From positions 124,001 to 188,000 of the forward strand of contig NZ_JAFBGA010000006.1 in the NCBI RefSeq assembly GCF_016909575.1: a stretch of DNA of 64,000 nt. Direction: 5' to 3'. The notes beneath the pieces were generated by a model. It was not told where the DNA came from, ran no database searches, and saw only the letters and a list, made by a program, of their open reading frames with translations. The stretch comes from Streptomyces sp. HB132. GTDB taxonomy: Bacteria; Actinomycetota; Actinomycetes; Streptomycetales; Streptomycetaceae. The position numbers and the translations under genes were made by a program. Numbering within the stretch: the first letter of the stretch is position 1; every line of letters starts with the position of its first letter. Below are positions 8,441-16,504 of the stretch, piece after piece.

Positions 8441-8484
8441 TTGACCCCCCACGAAGGCATACTGTAGACAATATTCTGTCGACT
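8441..8484 (+). promoter_or_regulatory. Candidate promoter and GntR operator before the formate dehydrogenase operon
   Basis: TTGACC at 8441-8446 and TAGACA at 8465-8470 are separated by 18 bp and suit a Streptomyces sigma-70-type promoter. TGTAGACA at 8463-8470 overlaps the -10 box, and a related TGTCGACT lies 14 bp downstream at 8477. The 12-mer ACTGTAGACAAT resembles the motif before the GntR gene. A repressor bound here would block the -10 region. Confidence 0.5.
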
Positions 8485-8534
8485 TGACACCCTCGCTCGG
8501 CCCTCTCACGTCCTCTCACCGAACGGAGAGCCCC

Positions 8535-9524
8535 GTGAAAGTCGCAGTTGTCGGCGCCGGAGCCATCGGCGCCTATGTCGGGGCCGCGCTCCATCGCGCA
8601 GGCGCCGAGGTCCACCTCATCGCCCGGGGCGCCCATCTGGCGGCCATGCGCCGTGACGGTGTGCGCGTACTCAGTCCGCGCGGTGACTTCACCGCACGGC
8701 CCGCCGCCACCGACGACCCGTCGGACGTCGGGCCCGTCGACTACGTGTTCCTCGGTCTCAAGGCCAACTCCTACGCGGTGTCAGGGCCACTGGTCCATCC
8801 ACTGATGCACGAGCGCACCGCCGTGATCGCCGCCCAGAACGGCATCCCCTGGTGGTACTTCCACGGGCTGGCCGGCCCGTACACGGGTCGTCGGCTCGAC
8901 AGCGTCGACCCGGCGGGATCGGTGAGCGCCACACTGCCGCCCGAACGCGCCATCGGGTGCGTGGTCTACGCCGCCACCGAGATCGAGGCGCCTGGCGTCG
9001 TACGCCATCTCGAAGGCACCCGGTTCTCCATCGGTGAGCCCGACCGGTCACTGTCCAGACGCTGTACGGACTTCAGCGAGGCCATGGTCGCCGGCGGGCT
9101 CAAGTGCCCCGTGGAATCCGATCTGCGCAAAGACATCTGGATCAAACTGCTCGGCAACATCTCCTTCAATCCGATCAGCGCGCTGGCCCGCGCCACCATG
9201 GGCCAGATCTGCCGCCATCCGGAAACCCGCGCGCTCGTGGAGTCGATGATGCGCGAGACCCTCGACGTGGCGGCGGCCGTCGGCTGCCGTCCCGAGATCT
9301 CCGTGGAGCGGCGCATCGCGGGCGCGGAGCGCGTCGGCGATCACAGGACATCCACCCTCCAGGACCTGGAGAAGGGCAAACCCCTCGAACTCGACGTGCT
9401 GCTCGCGGCCGTCGTCGAGCTGGCCGACCTGGCCGGGACGCCCGTACCGACGCTGCGCGCCGTGCACGCGCTCGCCGATCTCCTCGCCACCACGTCCTCG
9501 GCACCGGCAGGGAGCCCAGCATGA
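8535..9524 (+). CDS. PanE/ApbA-like ketopantoate reductase family protein
   Basis: A 329-residue NADPH-dependent 2-oxoacid reductase of the ketopantoate reductase family. The Rossmann motif GAGAIG spans residues 7-12. The C-terminal helical domain includes DIWIKLLGNISFNPISAL with the family Lys and Asn residues. The GTG at 8535 has ACGGAGAG just upstream. The stop overlaps the start of the formate dehydrogenase catalytic gene in an ATGA arrangement, so the two are translationally coupled. True pantothenate genes are not nearby, so a role in a different 2-oxoacid reduction is possible; many ApbA-family members have unknown substrates. Confidence 0.87.
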   Translation: MKVAVVGAGAIGAYVGAALHRAGAEVHLIARGAHLAAMRRDGVRVLSPRGDFTARPAATDDPSDVGPVDYVFLGLKANSYAVSGPLVHPLMHERTAVIAAQNGIPWWYFHGLAGPYTGRRLDSVDPAGSVSATLPPERAIGCVVYAATEIEAPGVVRHLEGTRFSIGEPDRSLSRRCTDFSEAMVAGGLKCPVESDLRKDIWIKLLGNISFNPISALARATMGQICRHPETRALVESMMRETLDVAAAVGCRPEISVERRIAGAERVGDHRTSTLQDLEKGKPLELDVLLAAVVELADLAGTPVPTLRAVHALADLLATTSSAPAGSPA

Positions 9525-11476
9525 AAACCGAACGCACCGGCGACAGGAACCGCAAGGGCCGGCAGCCGAAGACGTACGAGCGCCTCACCCATCCCCTCGT
9601 CCGCGGGGAGGACGGCGTGCTGCGCCGGGCGAGCTGGGACGAGGCACTGGCCCGGGCCGCCGCGGGATTCCGGCGGACCCGCGAGGCGCACGGACCCGAC
9701 GCCTTCGCGATGCTGTCCTGCGCCCGGGCCACCAACGAGATGAACTACGTGGCCCAGAAGTTCACCCGGGTCGTCATGGGCACCAACAACGTCGACTCCT
9801 GCAACCGCACCTGCCACGCCCCGAGCGTCGCCGGGCTCTCGGCCGCCTTCGGTTCCGGTGGCGGCACCTCCTCGTACGAGGAGGTCGAGCACACGGACCT
9901 GATCGTGATGTGGGGCTCCAACGCCCGTTTCGCGCACCCGATCTTCTTCCACCACGTGCTCAAGGGCATCCGCAACGGGGCACGGATGCACGCCGTCGAC
10001 CCGCGCCGCACCTCGACCGCCGAATGGGCGGAGAGCTGGCTCGGCCTCAACGTCGGCACCGACATCCCGCTCGCGCACGCCGTCGGCCGCGAGATCATCC
10101 ACGCCGGGCTCGTCAACCGTGCCTTCGTGGACCGCGCGACCAGCGGGTACGACGAGTACGCGGCGCTCGTCGAACCCTGGACCCCGACCGCGGCCGAGAA
10201 GGTCACCGGCGTACCGGCCCAGGCGATCAGGGACCTCGCCCACGCCTACGCCACGGCCGAACGGGCGCAGCTCTGCTGGACCCTGGGCATCACCGAACAC
10301 CACAACGGCACCGACAACGTCCGCGCGTTGATCAATCTCTGCCTGCTCACCGGCCATGTCGGGCGGTACGGCTCCGGGGTCCAGCCCCTGCGAGGGCAGA
10401 ACAACGTCCAGGGCGGTGGTGACATGGGCGCCATCCCCAACAAACTGCCCGGCTTCCAGGACATCCTCGACCCGCCCGTCAGGCAGAAGTTCGAGCGTTC
10501 GTGGGACACGGTCATCCCACCCCGCTACGGCAAGACCCTGACCCAGATGTTCGAGGCGATGGAGACCGGCGAGCTGCGCGCGGTGTACTGCATCGGGGAG
10601 AACCCCGCACAGTCGGAGGCCGACAGCGACCAGGCCGTGCGCAGGCTGGAGTCCCTCGACCATCTGGTGGTGCAGGACATCTTCCTGACCAGGACCGCCC
10701 AACTGGCCGACGTCGTCCTGCCCGCCACCGCCGCCTGGGCGGAGACCGACGGTACGACGACCAACAGCGAGCGCCGTGTGCAGCGGGTCCGGGCCGCGCT
10801 CACCCCGCCGGGCGAGGCCCGCGAGGACATCGACATCATCTGCGCGATGGCCGGACTGCTGGGCCACGACTGGAAGTTCGACGACGCCGAGACCGTCTGG
10901 AACGAGCTGCGCTCCCTGTCTCCCGACCACTTCGGGATGACGTACGAACGACTCGCGGAGCACCAGGGGCTGCAGTGGCCCTGCCCCGACACGGAGAAAC
11001 TGCCGGCCTCCTTCCTGCACGCCCGGCTCTGGGAGACCGATCCGGCGCGACGCGGCCCGGCGGCCCCGTTCGGCCTGGTGCAGCACGACCCGCCGGTCGA
11101 TCTCACCGACGAGTCCTACCCCCTGCGACTCACCACAGGGCGGCGACTGGACTCGTACAACACAGGTGTGCAGAGCGGCAGTTACGCATCTCCGTTGCGC
11201 CGTGGCGAGTACATCGAGCTCTGTCCGGAGGACGCGGATTCCTACGGCGTCGCGGTGGGTGAGGAGGTCCGCGTCTCGTCCCGGCGGGGCAGTGTCACCG
11301 CGCCCGTCTGGATCGATCCCGGGCTGCGGCCGGGGCTGGCCTTCATGACGATGCACTTCCCGGACGAGGTCGACACCAATCAGCTGACCATCGAGGCGAA
11401 CTGCCCGATCGCCGGCACCGCCGAGTTCAAGGCCTCCGCCGTACGGATAGAGAAGCTGGTGCCCGCATGGACCTGA
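9521..11476 (+). CDS. Formate dehydrogenase catalytic (Mo-bis-PGD) subunit lacking its N-terminal Fe-S module
   Basis: A 651-residue molybdopterin oxidoreductase of the formate dehydrogenase type. Cys98-His99 in NRTCHAPSVAGL match the active-site Sec/Cys-His pair of formate dehydrogenases, so this is a Cys enzyme. PLRGQNNVQGGGDMGAIPN is another formate dehydrogenase hallmark. The C-terminal molydop-binding domain starts near YPLRLTTGRRLDSYNTG. The protein starts directly at the Mo domain. The CxxCxxxC [4Fe-4S] segment that normally precedes it is missing here but present at residues 237-272 of the protein encoded at 13428-14288. The gene is coupled to PanE-like upstream and overlaps the diaphorase by 10 bp. 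It oxidises formate and should pass electrons through its Fe-S partner to NAD. Confidence 0.9.
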   Translation: MKTERTGDRNRKGRQPKTYERLTHPLVRGEDGVLRRASWDEALARAAAGFRRTREAHGPDAFAMLSCARATNEMNYVAQKFTRVVMGTNNVDSCNRTCHAPSVAGLSAAFGSGGGTSSYEEVEHTDLIVMWGSNARFAHPIFFHHVLKGIRNGARMHAVDPRRTSTAEWAESWLGLNVGTDIPLAHAVGREIIHAGLVNRAFVDRATSGYDEYAALVEPWTPTAAEKVTGVPAQAIRDLAHAYATAERAQLCWTLGITEHHNGTDNVRALINLCLLTGHVGRYGSGVQPLRGQNNVQGGGDMGAIPNKLPGFQDILDPPVRQKFERSWDTVIPPRYGKTLTQMFEAMETGELRAVYCIGENPAQSEADSDQAVRRLESLDHLVVQDIFLTRTAQLADVVLPATAAWAETDGTTTNSERRVQRVRAALTPPGEAREDIDIICAMAGLLGHDWKFDDAETVWNELRSLSPDHFGMTYERLAEHQGLQWPCPDTEKLPASFLHARLWETDPARRGPAAPFGLVQHDPPVDLTDESYPLRLTTGRRLDSYNTGVQSGSYASPLRRGEYIELCPEDADSYGVAVGEEVRVSSRRGSVTAPVWIDPGLRPGLAFMTMHFPDEVDTNQLTIEANCPIAGTAEFKASAVRIEKLVPAWT

Positions 11477-13431
11477 GGTACACGGACGCCGCCCCCTCGG
11501 ATGCCGAACGGCAGGCAGTGGACGCCCTGTTGGGTCCCCCGCCGTCCGGCTGGGAGGGCGCGGCGGAGCGCACGGACGAGGATCTGCGCTGGGCGAGGGG
11601 CGGGGCCGCGGCGGCCAAGGACCGCCGCGACCAGTTGCTGCCCGCGCTGCACGCGGTGAACGACCGCGTGGGCTGGATCAGCGAGGGCGCGCTGGACTAC
11701 ATCTGCCGGCGGCTGACGGTCGCCCCGGCGGAGGCGTACGGCGTCGCGACCTTCTACGCCCTGTTCTCGGTGCGGCCCCGTCCGGCGAAGGTGGTCCACG
11801 TCTGTACGGACCTGGCCTGCGCGGCCCGCGGGTCGGCGGCCGTGTGCGCGGACCTCACCGAGCGCCTGGGTGCCGCGGGCACTGCGGCCGAGGGCGCCGT
11901 CTGGCAGGAGAGTCCCTGCCTCGGTCTGTGCGAGCGGGCCCCGGCGGCGCTCCTCCTCCAGGCTGGGGCACAACCAGCCCCTCCGACCCACCGGACCGCC
12001 GTAGCTCCGGCCTCTCCGGCGTTTGAGGGGTCCGGGGGCGGAGCCCCCGGTAACGGGAAGGGGCAGGTGGGGGAAGAGTCGGCCGAAGGCGCCGTCCGGT
12101 GCTCCGCCGTACTCGCCCCCGCCACCGCACCCGCCGTCGTCGCGGCCGTCCGGGCTCCCGGGTCGGCCCCCACCGAGCCTCCGGCCGCCGCGGCCGTCCC
12201 TCAGGCCGGCGACCCCGCCCTCGTGCTCCTCAGGCGCATCGGAACCGTGGATCCCGCCTCGCTCGACGACTACCGCTCCACCGGCGGCTACACGGCTCTG
12301 CGCCGCGCCTTCACGCTCGGCCCCGCCGGGGTGATCCGCGAGGTGCTGGACGCCGGGCTCGTCGGCCGGGGCGGCGCCGCGTTCCCCACCGGCCGCAAGT
12401 GGCAGGCCACCGCCCAGCAGGCCGACGGCCCGCACTACCTGGTCTGCAACGCGGACGAGAGCGAGCCGGGCACCTTCAAGGACCGGGTGCTGATGGAGGG
12501 TGATCCGTACGCCCTGGTCGAGGCGATGACGATCGCCGGGTACGCGATCGGCGCGCACCAGGGCTACGTCTACCTGCGCGGCGAGTACCCCCGGGCGTAC
12601 GCGCGCCTCGCCCACGCCCTGACGAGCGCCCGCACCCGCGGGCTGCTCGGCCCCGACGTACTCGGGCAGGGCTACGCCTTCGACATCGAGATCCGGCGCG
12701 GCGCGGGTGCCTACATCTGCGGCGAGGAGACCGCCATCTTCAACTCGATCGAGGGGCAGCGCGGCGAGCCGCGCTCCAAACCGCCCTTCCCGGTGGAGAA
12801 GGGCCTCTTCGGCAAGCCGACCGCAGTCAACAACGTCGAGACGCTCGTGAACGTGCTGCCGATCCTGGAGCACGGGGCCGCCGCCTACGCCGCGACGGGC
12901 ACGGAGGCATCCACCGGCACCAAACTGTTCTGCGTATCCGGGCAGGTGGACCGCCCCGGCATCTACGAACTGCCCTTCGGCGCGAGCCTGCGGGAGCTGC
13001 TCGAGCTCGCCGGTCCGCCCGAGGAACTGCGGGCCGTGCTCCTCGGCGGGGCCGCGGGCGGCTTCGTACGCCCCGACGAGCTGGACGTCCCGCTCACCTT
13101 CGAGGGGACCCGTGCCGCCGGGACGACGCTCGGTTCGGGAGTGGTCCTGGTGCTGGACGACTCGGTGGAGCTCCCCCGCGTGCTGCTGCGCATCGCGGAG
13201 TTCTTCCGCGACGAGTCCTGCGGCCAGTGCGTGCCCTGCCGGGTGGGCACGGTCCGCCAGGAGGAGGCCCTGCACCGGATCGTGGACCGGACGGGCGACG
13301 CGGCCGCCCAGGACATCGCACTGATGAGAGAGGTGGGGCAGGCCATGCGGGACGCCTCGATCTGCGGTCTGGGCCAGACCGCGTGGAACGCCGTCGAGTC
13401 CGCCATCGACCGACTGGGGGTCTACAAGTGA
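11467..13431 (+). CDS. Formate dehydrogenase diaphorase: NuoE-NuoF (FdsG-FdsB) fusion
   Basis: A 654-residue fusion. Residues 1-165 are NuoE-like with [2Fe-2S] ligands Cys113, Cys118, Cys151 and Cys155. Residues 250-654 are NuoF-like: GRGGAAFPTGRKW and the FMN/NADH segment VCNADESEPGTFKDR, then GAYICGEETA, and near the end a [4Fe-4S] site CGQCVPCR with a later Cys in SICGLGQ. The chain carries electrons from the formate dehydrogenase Fe-S subunit to NAD+. The roughly 85-residue linker is low complexity (PASPAFEGSGGGAPGNGKG) and is encoded by a sequence resembling a Streptomyces intergenic repeat at 12008-12072. The start overlaps the catalytic subunit stop by 10 bp and the stop overlaps the next gene as GTGA. 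Confidence 0.92.
   Translation: MDLRYTDAAPSDAERQAVDALLGPPPSGWEGAAERTDEDLRWARGGAAAAKDRRDQLLPALHAVNDRVGWISEGALDYICRRLTVAPAEAYGVATFYALFSVRPRPAKVVHVCTDLACAARGSAAVCADLTERLGAAGTAAEGAVWQESPCLGLCERAPAALLLQAGAQPAPPTHRTAVAPASPAFEGSGGGAPGNGKGQVGEESAEGAVRCSAVLAPATAPAVVAAVRAPGSAPTEPPAAAAVPQAGDPALVLLRRIGTVDPASLDDYRSTGGYTALRRAFTLGPAGVIREVLDAGLVGRGGAAFPTGRKWQATAQQADGPHYLVCNADESEPGTFKDRVLMEGDPYALVEAMTIAGYAIGAHQGYVYLRGEYPRAYARLAHALTSARTRGLLGPDVLGQGYAFDIEIRRGAGAYICGEETAIFNSIEGQRGEPRSKPPFPVEKGLFGKPTAVNNVETLVNVLPILEHGAAAYAATGTEASTGTKLFCVSGQVDRPGIYELPFGASLRELLELAGPPEELRAVLLGGAAGGFVRPDELDVPLTFEGTRAAGTTLGSGVVLVLDDSVELPRVLLRIAEFFRDESCGQCVPCRVGTVRQEEALHRIVDRTGDAAAQDIALMREVGQAMRDASICGLGQTAWNAVESAIDRLGVYK
12008..12072 (+). 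repeat. Streptomyces-type intergenic repeat lying inside a coding sequence
   Basis: The segment contains CCGGCGTTTGAGGGG, then GGGGGCGGAGCCCCC (a stem) and AACGGGAAGGGG. I recall this order (CGGCGTTTGAGG, a GGGGCGGAGCCCC stem, CGGGAAGGGGC) from repeats spread between genes in Streptomyces genomes. Here it is in frame and codes for part of the linker of the NuoE-NuoF fusion, roughly residues 181-202. Confidence 0.65.
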
Positions 13432-14288
13432 CCGCTGTGCCGCTGCAACCGCCGCGCCGGCTCGTCTCGTTCACGCTGGACGGCGAGGAGACCCGGGTCC
13501 CGGAGGGCTCGACGATCCTGGACGCCTGCCGGTCGGCCGGCAAGGACGTCCCGACCCTGTGCCAGGGGGACACGCTCACCCCCAAGAACGCCTGCCGCGT
13601 GTGCGTGGTCGAGGTGGAGGGGGCCCGCACCCTCGCCCCCGCCTGCTCCCGGCGCGCCGAGCCTGGCATGATGGTCCGCACGGACACCGAGCGGGCCCGG
13701 CACAGCCGGAAGGTGGTCCTGGAACTGCTGGCCTCGTCGACGGACCTGTCGACGACCCCACGGGCCGAGGAATGGATCAAGGAGTACGAGGCGAAGCCGG
13801 ATCGCTTCGGCGCGGACGCGGCCCGGATGAACGAACAGCCGAAGATCGACAACGATCTCTACGTCCGCGACTACGACAAGTGCATCCTCTGCTACAAGTG
13901 CGTCGACGCCTGCGGTGAGCAGTGGCAGAACACCTTCGCCATCGCCGTCTCCGGGCGCGGGTTCGACACCCGGATCTCCACCGAGCACGATGCCGCGCTG
14001 CCCGACTCGGCCTGCGTCTTCTGCGGCAACTGCATCGAGGTGTGCCCGACCGGCGCGCTCTCGTTCAGCACGGAATTCGACATGCGGGCGGCGGGGACGT
14101 GGGACGAGCCCGCGCAGACGCGGACCACGACCGTCTGCGCCTACTGCGGTGTGGGCTGCAACGTGACCCTCCACGTGCAGGACAACGAGATCGTCAAGGT
14201 CACCTCGCCGCACGACAACCCCGTGACCCATGGCAACCTCTGTATCAAGGGCCGTTTCGGCTTCCAACACGTACAGAATCGGGACTGA
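13428..14288 (+). CDS. Formate dehydrogenase Fe-S subunit carrying the displaced Mo-subunit [4Fe-4S] module
   Basis: A 286-residue multi-cluster protein. A [2Fe-2S] domain has Cys45, Cys56, Cys59 and Cys73. The usual His-Cys3 [4Fe-4S] site after it is absent; the segment reads RKVVLELLASSTDLSTT. A double ferredoxin follows (CILCYKCVDAC at 152-162, CVFCGNCIEVCPTG at 196-206). The last 50 residues (CAYCGVGC at 237-244, CIKG from 272) are the N-terminal [4Fe-4S] module of a molybdopterin oxidoreductase. The protein therefore equals the front part of an FdsA-type subunit, cut off just before the Mo domain. It starts with GTG overlapping the diaphorase stop. It should wire the Mo subunit (9521-11476) to the diaphorase. 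Confidence 0.9.
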   Translation: MTAVPLQPPRRLVSFTLDGEETRVPEGSTILDACRSAGKDVPTLCQGDTLTPKNACRVCVVEVEGARTLAPACSRRAEPGMMVRTDTERARHSRKVVLELLASSTDLSTTPRAEEWIKEYEAKPDRFGADAARMNEQPKIDNDLYVRDYDKCILCYKCVDACGEQWQNTFAIAVSGRGFDTRISTEHDAALPDSACVFCGNCIEVCPTGALSFSTEFDMRAAGTWDEPAQTRTTTVCAYCGVGCNVTLHVQDNEIVKVTSPHDNPVTHGNLCIKGRFGFQHVQNRD

Positions 14289-14293
14289 GGGTT

Positions 14294-15142
14294 ATGGGAC
14301 GGGTCACCGAGCGCCGCCGCACCATCCGCATCCGGGACGGGGTGGTCACGACCCGCCCCGACACGCTCGTCGCCGAGGAGCCCCTGGAGATCCGGCTGAA
14401 CGGCAAGCCGCTGGCCATCACGATGCGGACTCCCGGCGACGATTTCGCGCTCGCGGCGGGCTTCCTGGTGAGCGAGGGCGTGATCGGTGAGGGCTCCGAG
14501 GTGCAGTCGATCGTGTACTGCGCCGGGGCGACGGCCGACGGTGTGAACACGTACAACGTGGTGGACGTGAAGCTCTCCCCGGGCGTCGTCGTCCCCGACA
14601 TCACGCTGGAGCGCAACGTCTACACCACGTCCTCCTGCGGACTGTGCGGCAAGGCGAGCCTCGACGCGGTCCGCACCACGACCCGCCACCCGGTCGCCGA
14701 CACTCCCCCGGTCCGGGTGACACCCGCACTGCTCGCCGCCCTCCCCGACCGGCTGCGCGAGGCTCAGCGGGTGTTCGACCGTACCGGGGGCCTGCACGCC
14801 GCGGCGTTGTTCTCGCCGGAGGGCGAGCTGCTCGACATCCGGGAGGACGTGGGCCGCCACAACGCGGTCGACAAGCTCGTGGGGAGGGCTCTCACGGACG
14901 ACCGGCTGCCGCTCTCCCAGTCGATCCTGCTGGTGTCGGGCCGCGCCTCGTTCGAACTGGCGCAGAAGGCGGTGATGGCCGGGATACCGATGCTGGCGGC
15001 GGTCTCGGCGCCGTCGTCGCTGGCCGTCGATCTCGCGGCCGAGAGCGGACTGACCCTCGTCGGTTTCCTGCGGGGGCAGTCCATGAACGTGTACGCGGGT
15101 GACCACCGCATCGCCCTCGGGGCGGCGGTGGGCCAGGGCTGA
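14294..15142 (+). CDS. fdhD: FdhD, formate dehydrogenase accessory sulfurtransferase
   Basis: A 282-residue FdhD protein with the family CxxC motif in SSCGLCGKASL, the conserved DDFALAAGFLVSEGVI block and the later segment LVSGRASFELAQKA. FdhD carries sulfur from a cysteine desulfurase to the molybdenum cofactor, a step needed for formate dehydrogenase activity. The ATG at 14294 follows the Fe-S subunit stop by 5 bp with TGAGG as a weak site. Its presence as the last operon gene supports formate as the substrate. A bidirectional hairpin closes the operon about 100 bp downstream. Confidence 0.96.
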   Translation: MGRVTERRRTIRIRDGVVTTRPDTLVAEEPLEIRLNGKPLAITMRTPGDDFALAAGFLVSEGVIGEGSEVQSIVYCAGATADGVNTYNVVDVKLSPGVVVPDITLERNVYTTSSCGLCGKASLDAVRTTTRHPVADTPPVRVTPALLAALPDRLREAQRVFDRTGGLHAAALFSPEGELLDIREDVGRHNAVDKLVGRALTDDRLPLSQSILLVSGRASFELAQKAVMAGIPMLAAVSAPSSLAVDLAAESGLTLVGFLRGQSMNVYAGDHRIALGAAVGQG

Positions 15143-15239
15143 CAACCCGCCCGCTGCACGGGGCAGGGGTCCGGTCGGCGGGGAGCGCCCCCTGCGTCGG
15201 CCGGACCCTCTCGTGCGTGCCGGCGCCGAAACGCCGACA

Positions 15240-15270
15240 GCCCCGTTGACCAGTCGCTGATCAACGGGGC
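15240..15270. terminator. Bidirectional hairpin between fdhD and the DUF397 gene
   Basis: GCCCCGTTGA (15240-15249) pairs perfectly with TCAACGGGGC (15261-15270) across an 11-nt loop. It sits between converging genes and can end transcription from both sides. Confidence 0.8.
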
Positions 15271-15290
15271 CGCTTCATTCGCCTGGTACC

Positions 15291-15500
15291 TCAGATACTC
15301 AGCGCGTCGCCCTTCAAGGCCGAGACGAACGACGCCCAGCCGTCCGCCGCGAACGTGAGCGCGGGGCCGTGTGGGTTCTTGCTGTCACGCACAGGGACGA
15401 CATCAGTGAAGGCGTCGGAGACCTCCACGCACGCGCCACCGTCCGAATTGCTGTAAGAGCTCTTACGCCAAGTGACGGCGCTCAGGTCGAGAGATCGCAA
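15291..15500 (-). CDS. DUF397 domain protein
   Basis: A 69-residue protein with the DUF397 pattern: WRKSSYSNSDGGACVEV, then VPVRDSKNPHGPALTF and WASFV. These small proteins are encoded after DUF5753 XRE regulators throughout Streptomyces, often many pairs per genome. The start at 15500 lies inside the regulator gene, overlapping its last 19 bp, so the two are co-expressed. Some such pairs are described as toxin-antitoxin-like (Scr1 type), but the molecular role of DUF397 is not settled. Confidence 0.93.
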   Translation of the reverse strand: MRSLDLSAVTWRKSSYSNSDGGACVEVSDAFTDVVPVRDSKNPHGPALTFAADGWASFVSALKGDALSI

Positions 15501-16324
15501 GGTACTTCCTCCAACATCCCTAGGATGAACTTCCGCGACTCAGCCGGGGGCAGAGCCAAGTCACGTACCGCATCGTAGGCCCGTTGCAGCCGTTCAACCG
15601 GCTCGTCCGCCTCGATGAGTTCACCCCTGTAAGCGTTCTCCGTATAGGCCACGGTACGCCCGCCCGGCAGGCGCAGGAACCATACATCCGTGCTGTCCAG
15701 ACCGTATGGCCCCGCACTGAACGGCAGCACTTGAACCGTCACTTGGCCACGCTCACCCACCTCCCCCAGATACTCCAACTGCCCTCGCCACTCCTCGCGA
15801 TCACGCAGCTGGGTCCGGAGCACCGCCTCCGAGACGATCGTGCGAAACGGTGGCGAGCCGTCACCCACCAGCAACTCTCTGCGTCCCAACCGCGCCTCGA
15901 CCTGCTGGTCAAGCTCCTTACCCTTGGTCCCACCAGCCGCCAACACCTCCCTGGCGTACCCCGGTGTCTGCAACAGCCCGGGCAACACGCTCACCGAGAA
16001 GTGCCACAGGCTCGTGGCCTTCGCCTCCAAGGTCATGTACCGCCGGTACCGCTCCTTGAACTGCGTCTGGTCGTTGATCGCCAGCTCCCACAACGCCAGC
16101 AGCAACCCCGGCGTCCCGTAGTACTGGTCTAGCGCCTGCACCACCTCCGGCCCGCCGACCGTCTCCCCCTTCTCCATCTTCCCGAACAACGACCAGTCCC
16201 AGCCCAGCCGTTCGCCGAGCTGTCGCAGGCTTTCGCCGCGCTCGGTACGCAGGTGCCGCAGCTCCTCCGCGAACCGAGCGCGTGGTTCCCTGCTGCGGCC
16301 CGTGACCGCTCGCCTCGTCGGCAT
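15482..16324 (-). CDS. XRE family regulator with DUF5753 domain
   Basis: A 280-residue protein. A helix-turn-helix lies near residues 15-70 (FAEELRHLRTERGESLRQLGERLGWDWSLFGKMEKG). The DUF5753 domain follows, recognisable by LWHFSVSVLPGLLQTPGYAREVL and later TVQVLPFSAGPYGLDSTD. The start at 16324 has GGAGGA about 9 nt upstream; an in-frame extension further upstream has none. It is paired with the overlapping DUF397 gene and is divergent from two small genes at 16505-17049. Family members act in development or antibiotic regulation in Streptomyces, but no specific target is visible here. Confidence 0.92.
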   Translation of the reverse strand: MPTRRAVTGRSREPRARFAEELRHLRTERGESLRQLGERLGWDWSLFGKMEKGETVGGPEVVQALDQYYGTPGLLLALWELAINDQTQFKERYRRYMTLEAKATSLWHFSVSVLPGLLQTPGYAREVLAAGGTKGKELDQQVEARLGRRELLVGDGSPPFRTIVSEAVLRTQLRDREEWRGQLEYLGEVGERGQVTVQVLPFSAGPYGLDSTDVWFLRLPGGRTVAYTENAYRGELIEADEPVERLQRAYDAVRDLALPPAESRKFILGMLEEVPCDLST

Positions 16325-16504
16325 CGTGTCGTGTCCTCCGTGGAACGTGTGGAACGTGCGGGACCCGTCGGAGAGGCACACCTTGTCCCCGGTGTGTCGC
16401 GCCCCTGACCGGGCCATCCTCGTAATGACTTACTAACGCACCGTAGCCAGGGGTGTGTGGTCAGGCAGAGGAATCCGCGAAAGCACAACCGAAGGAAGAC
16501 ACCG

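Noticed and set aside
9521..11476. Reading the formate dehydrogenase catalytic gene as a 5'-truncated pseudogene
   Set aside because: The missing [4Fe-4S] module is present intact at the end of another gene in the same operon, and all overlaps and active-site residues are preserved.
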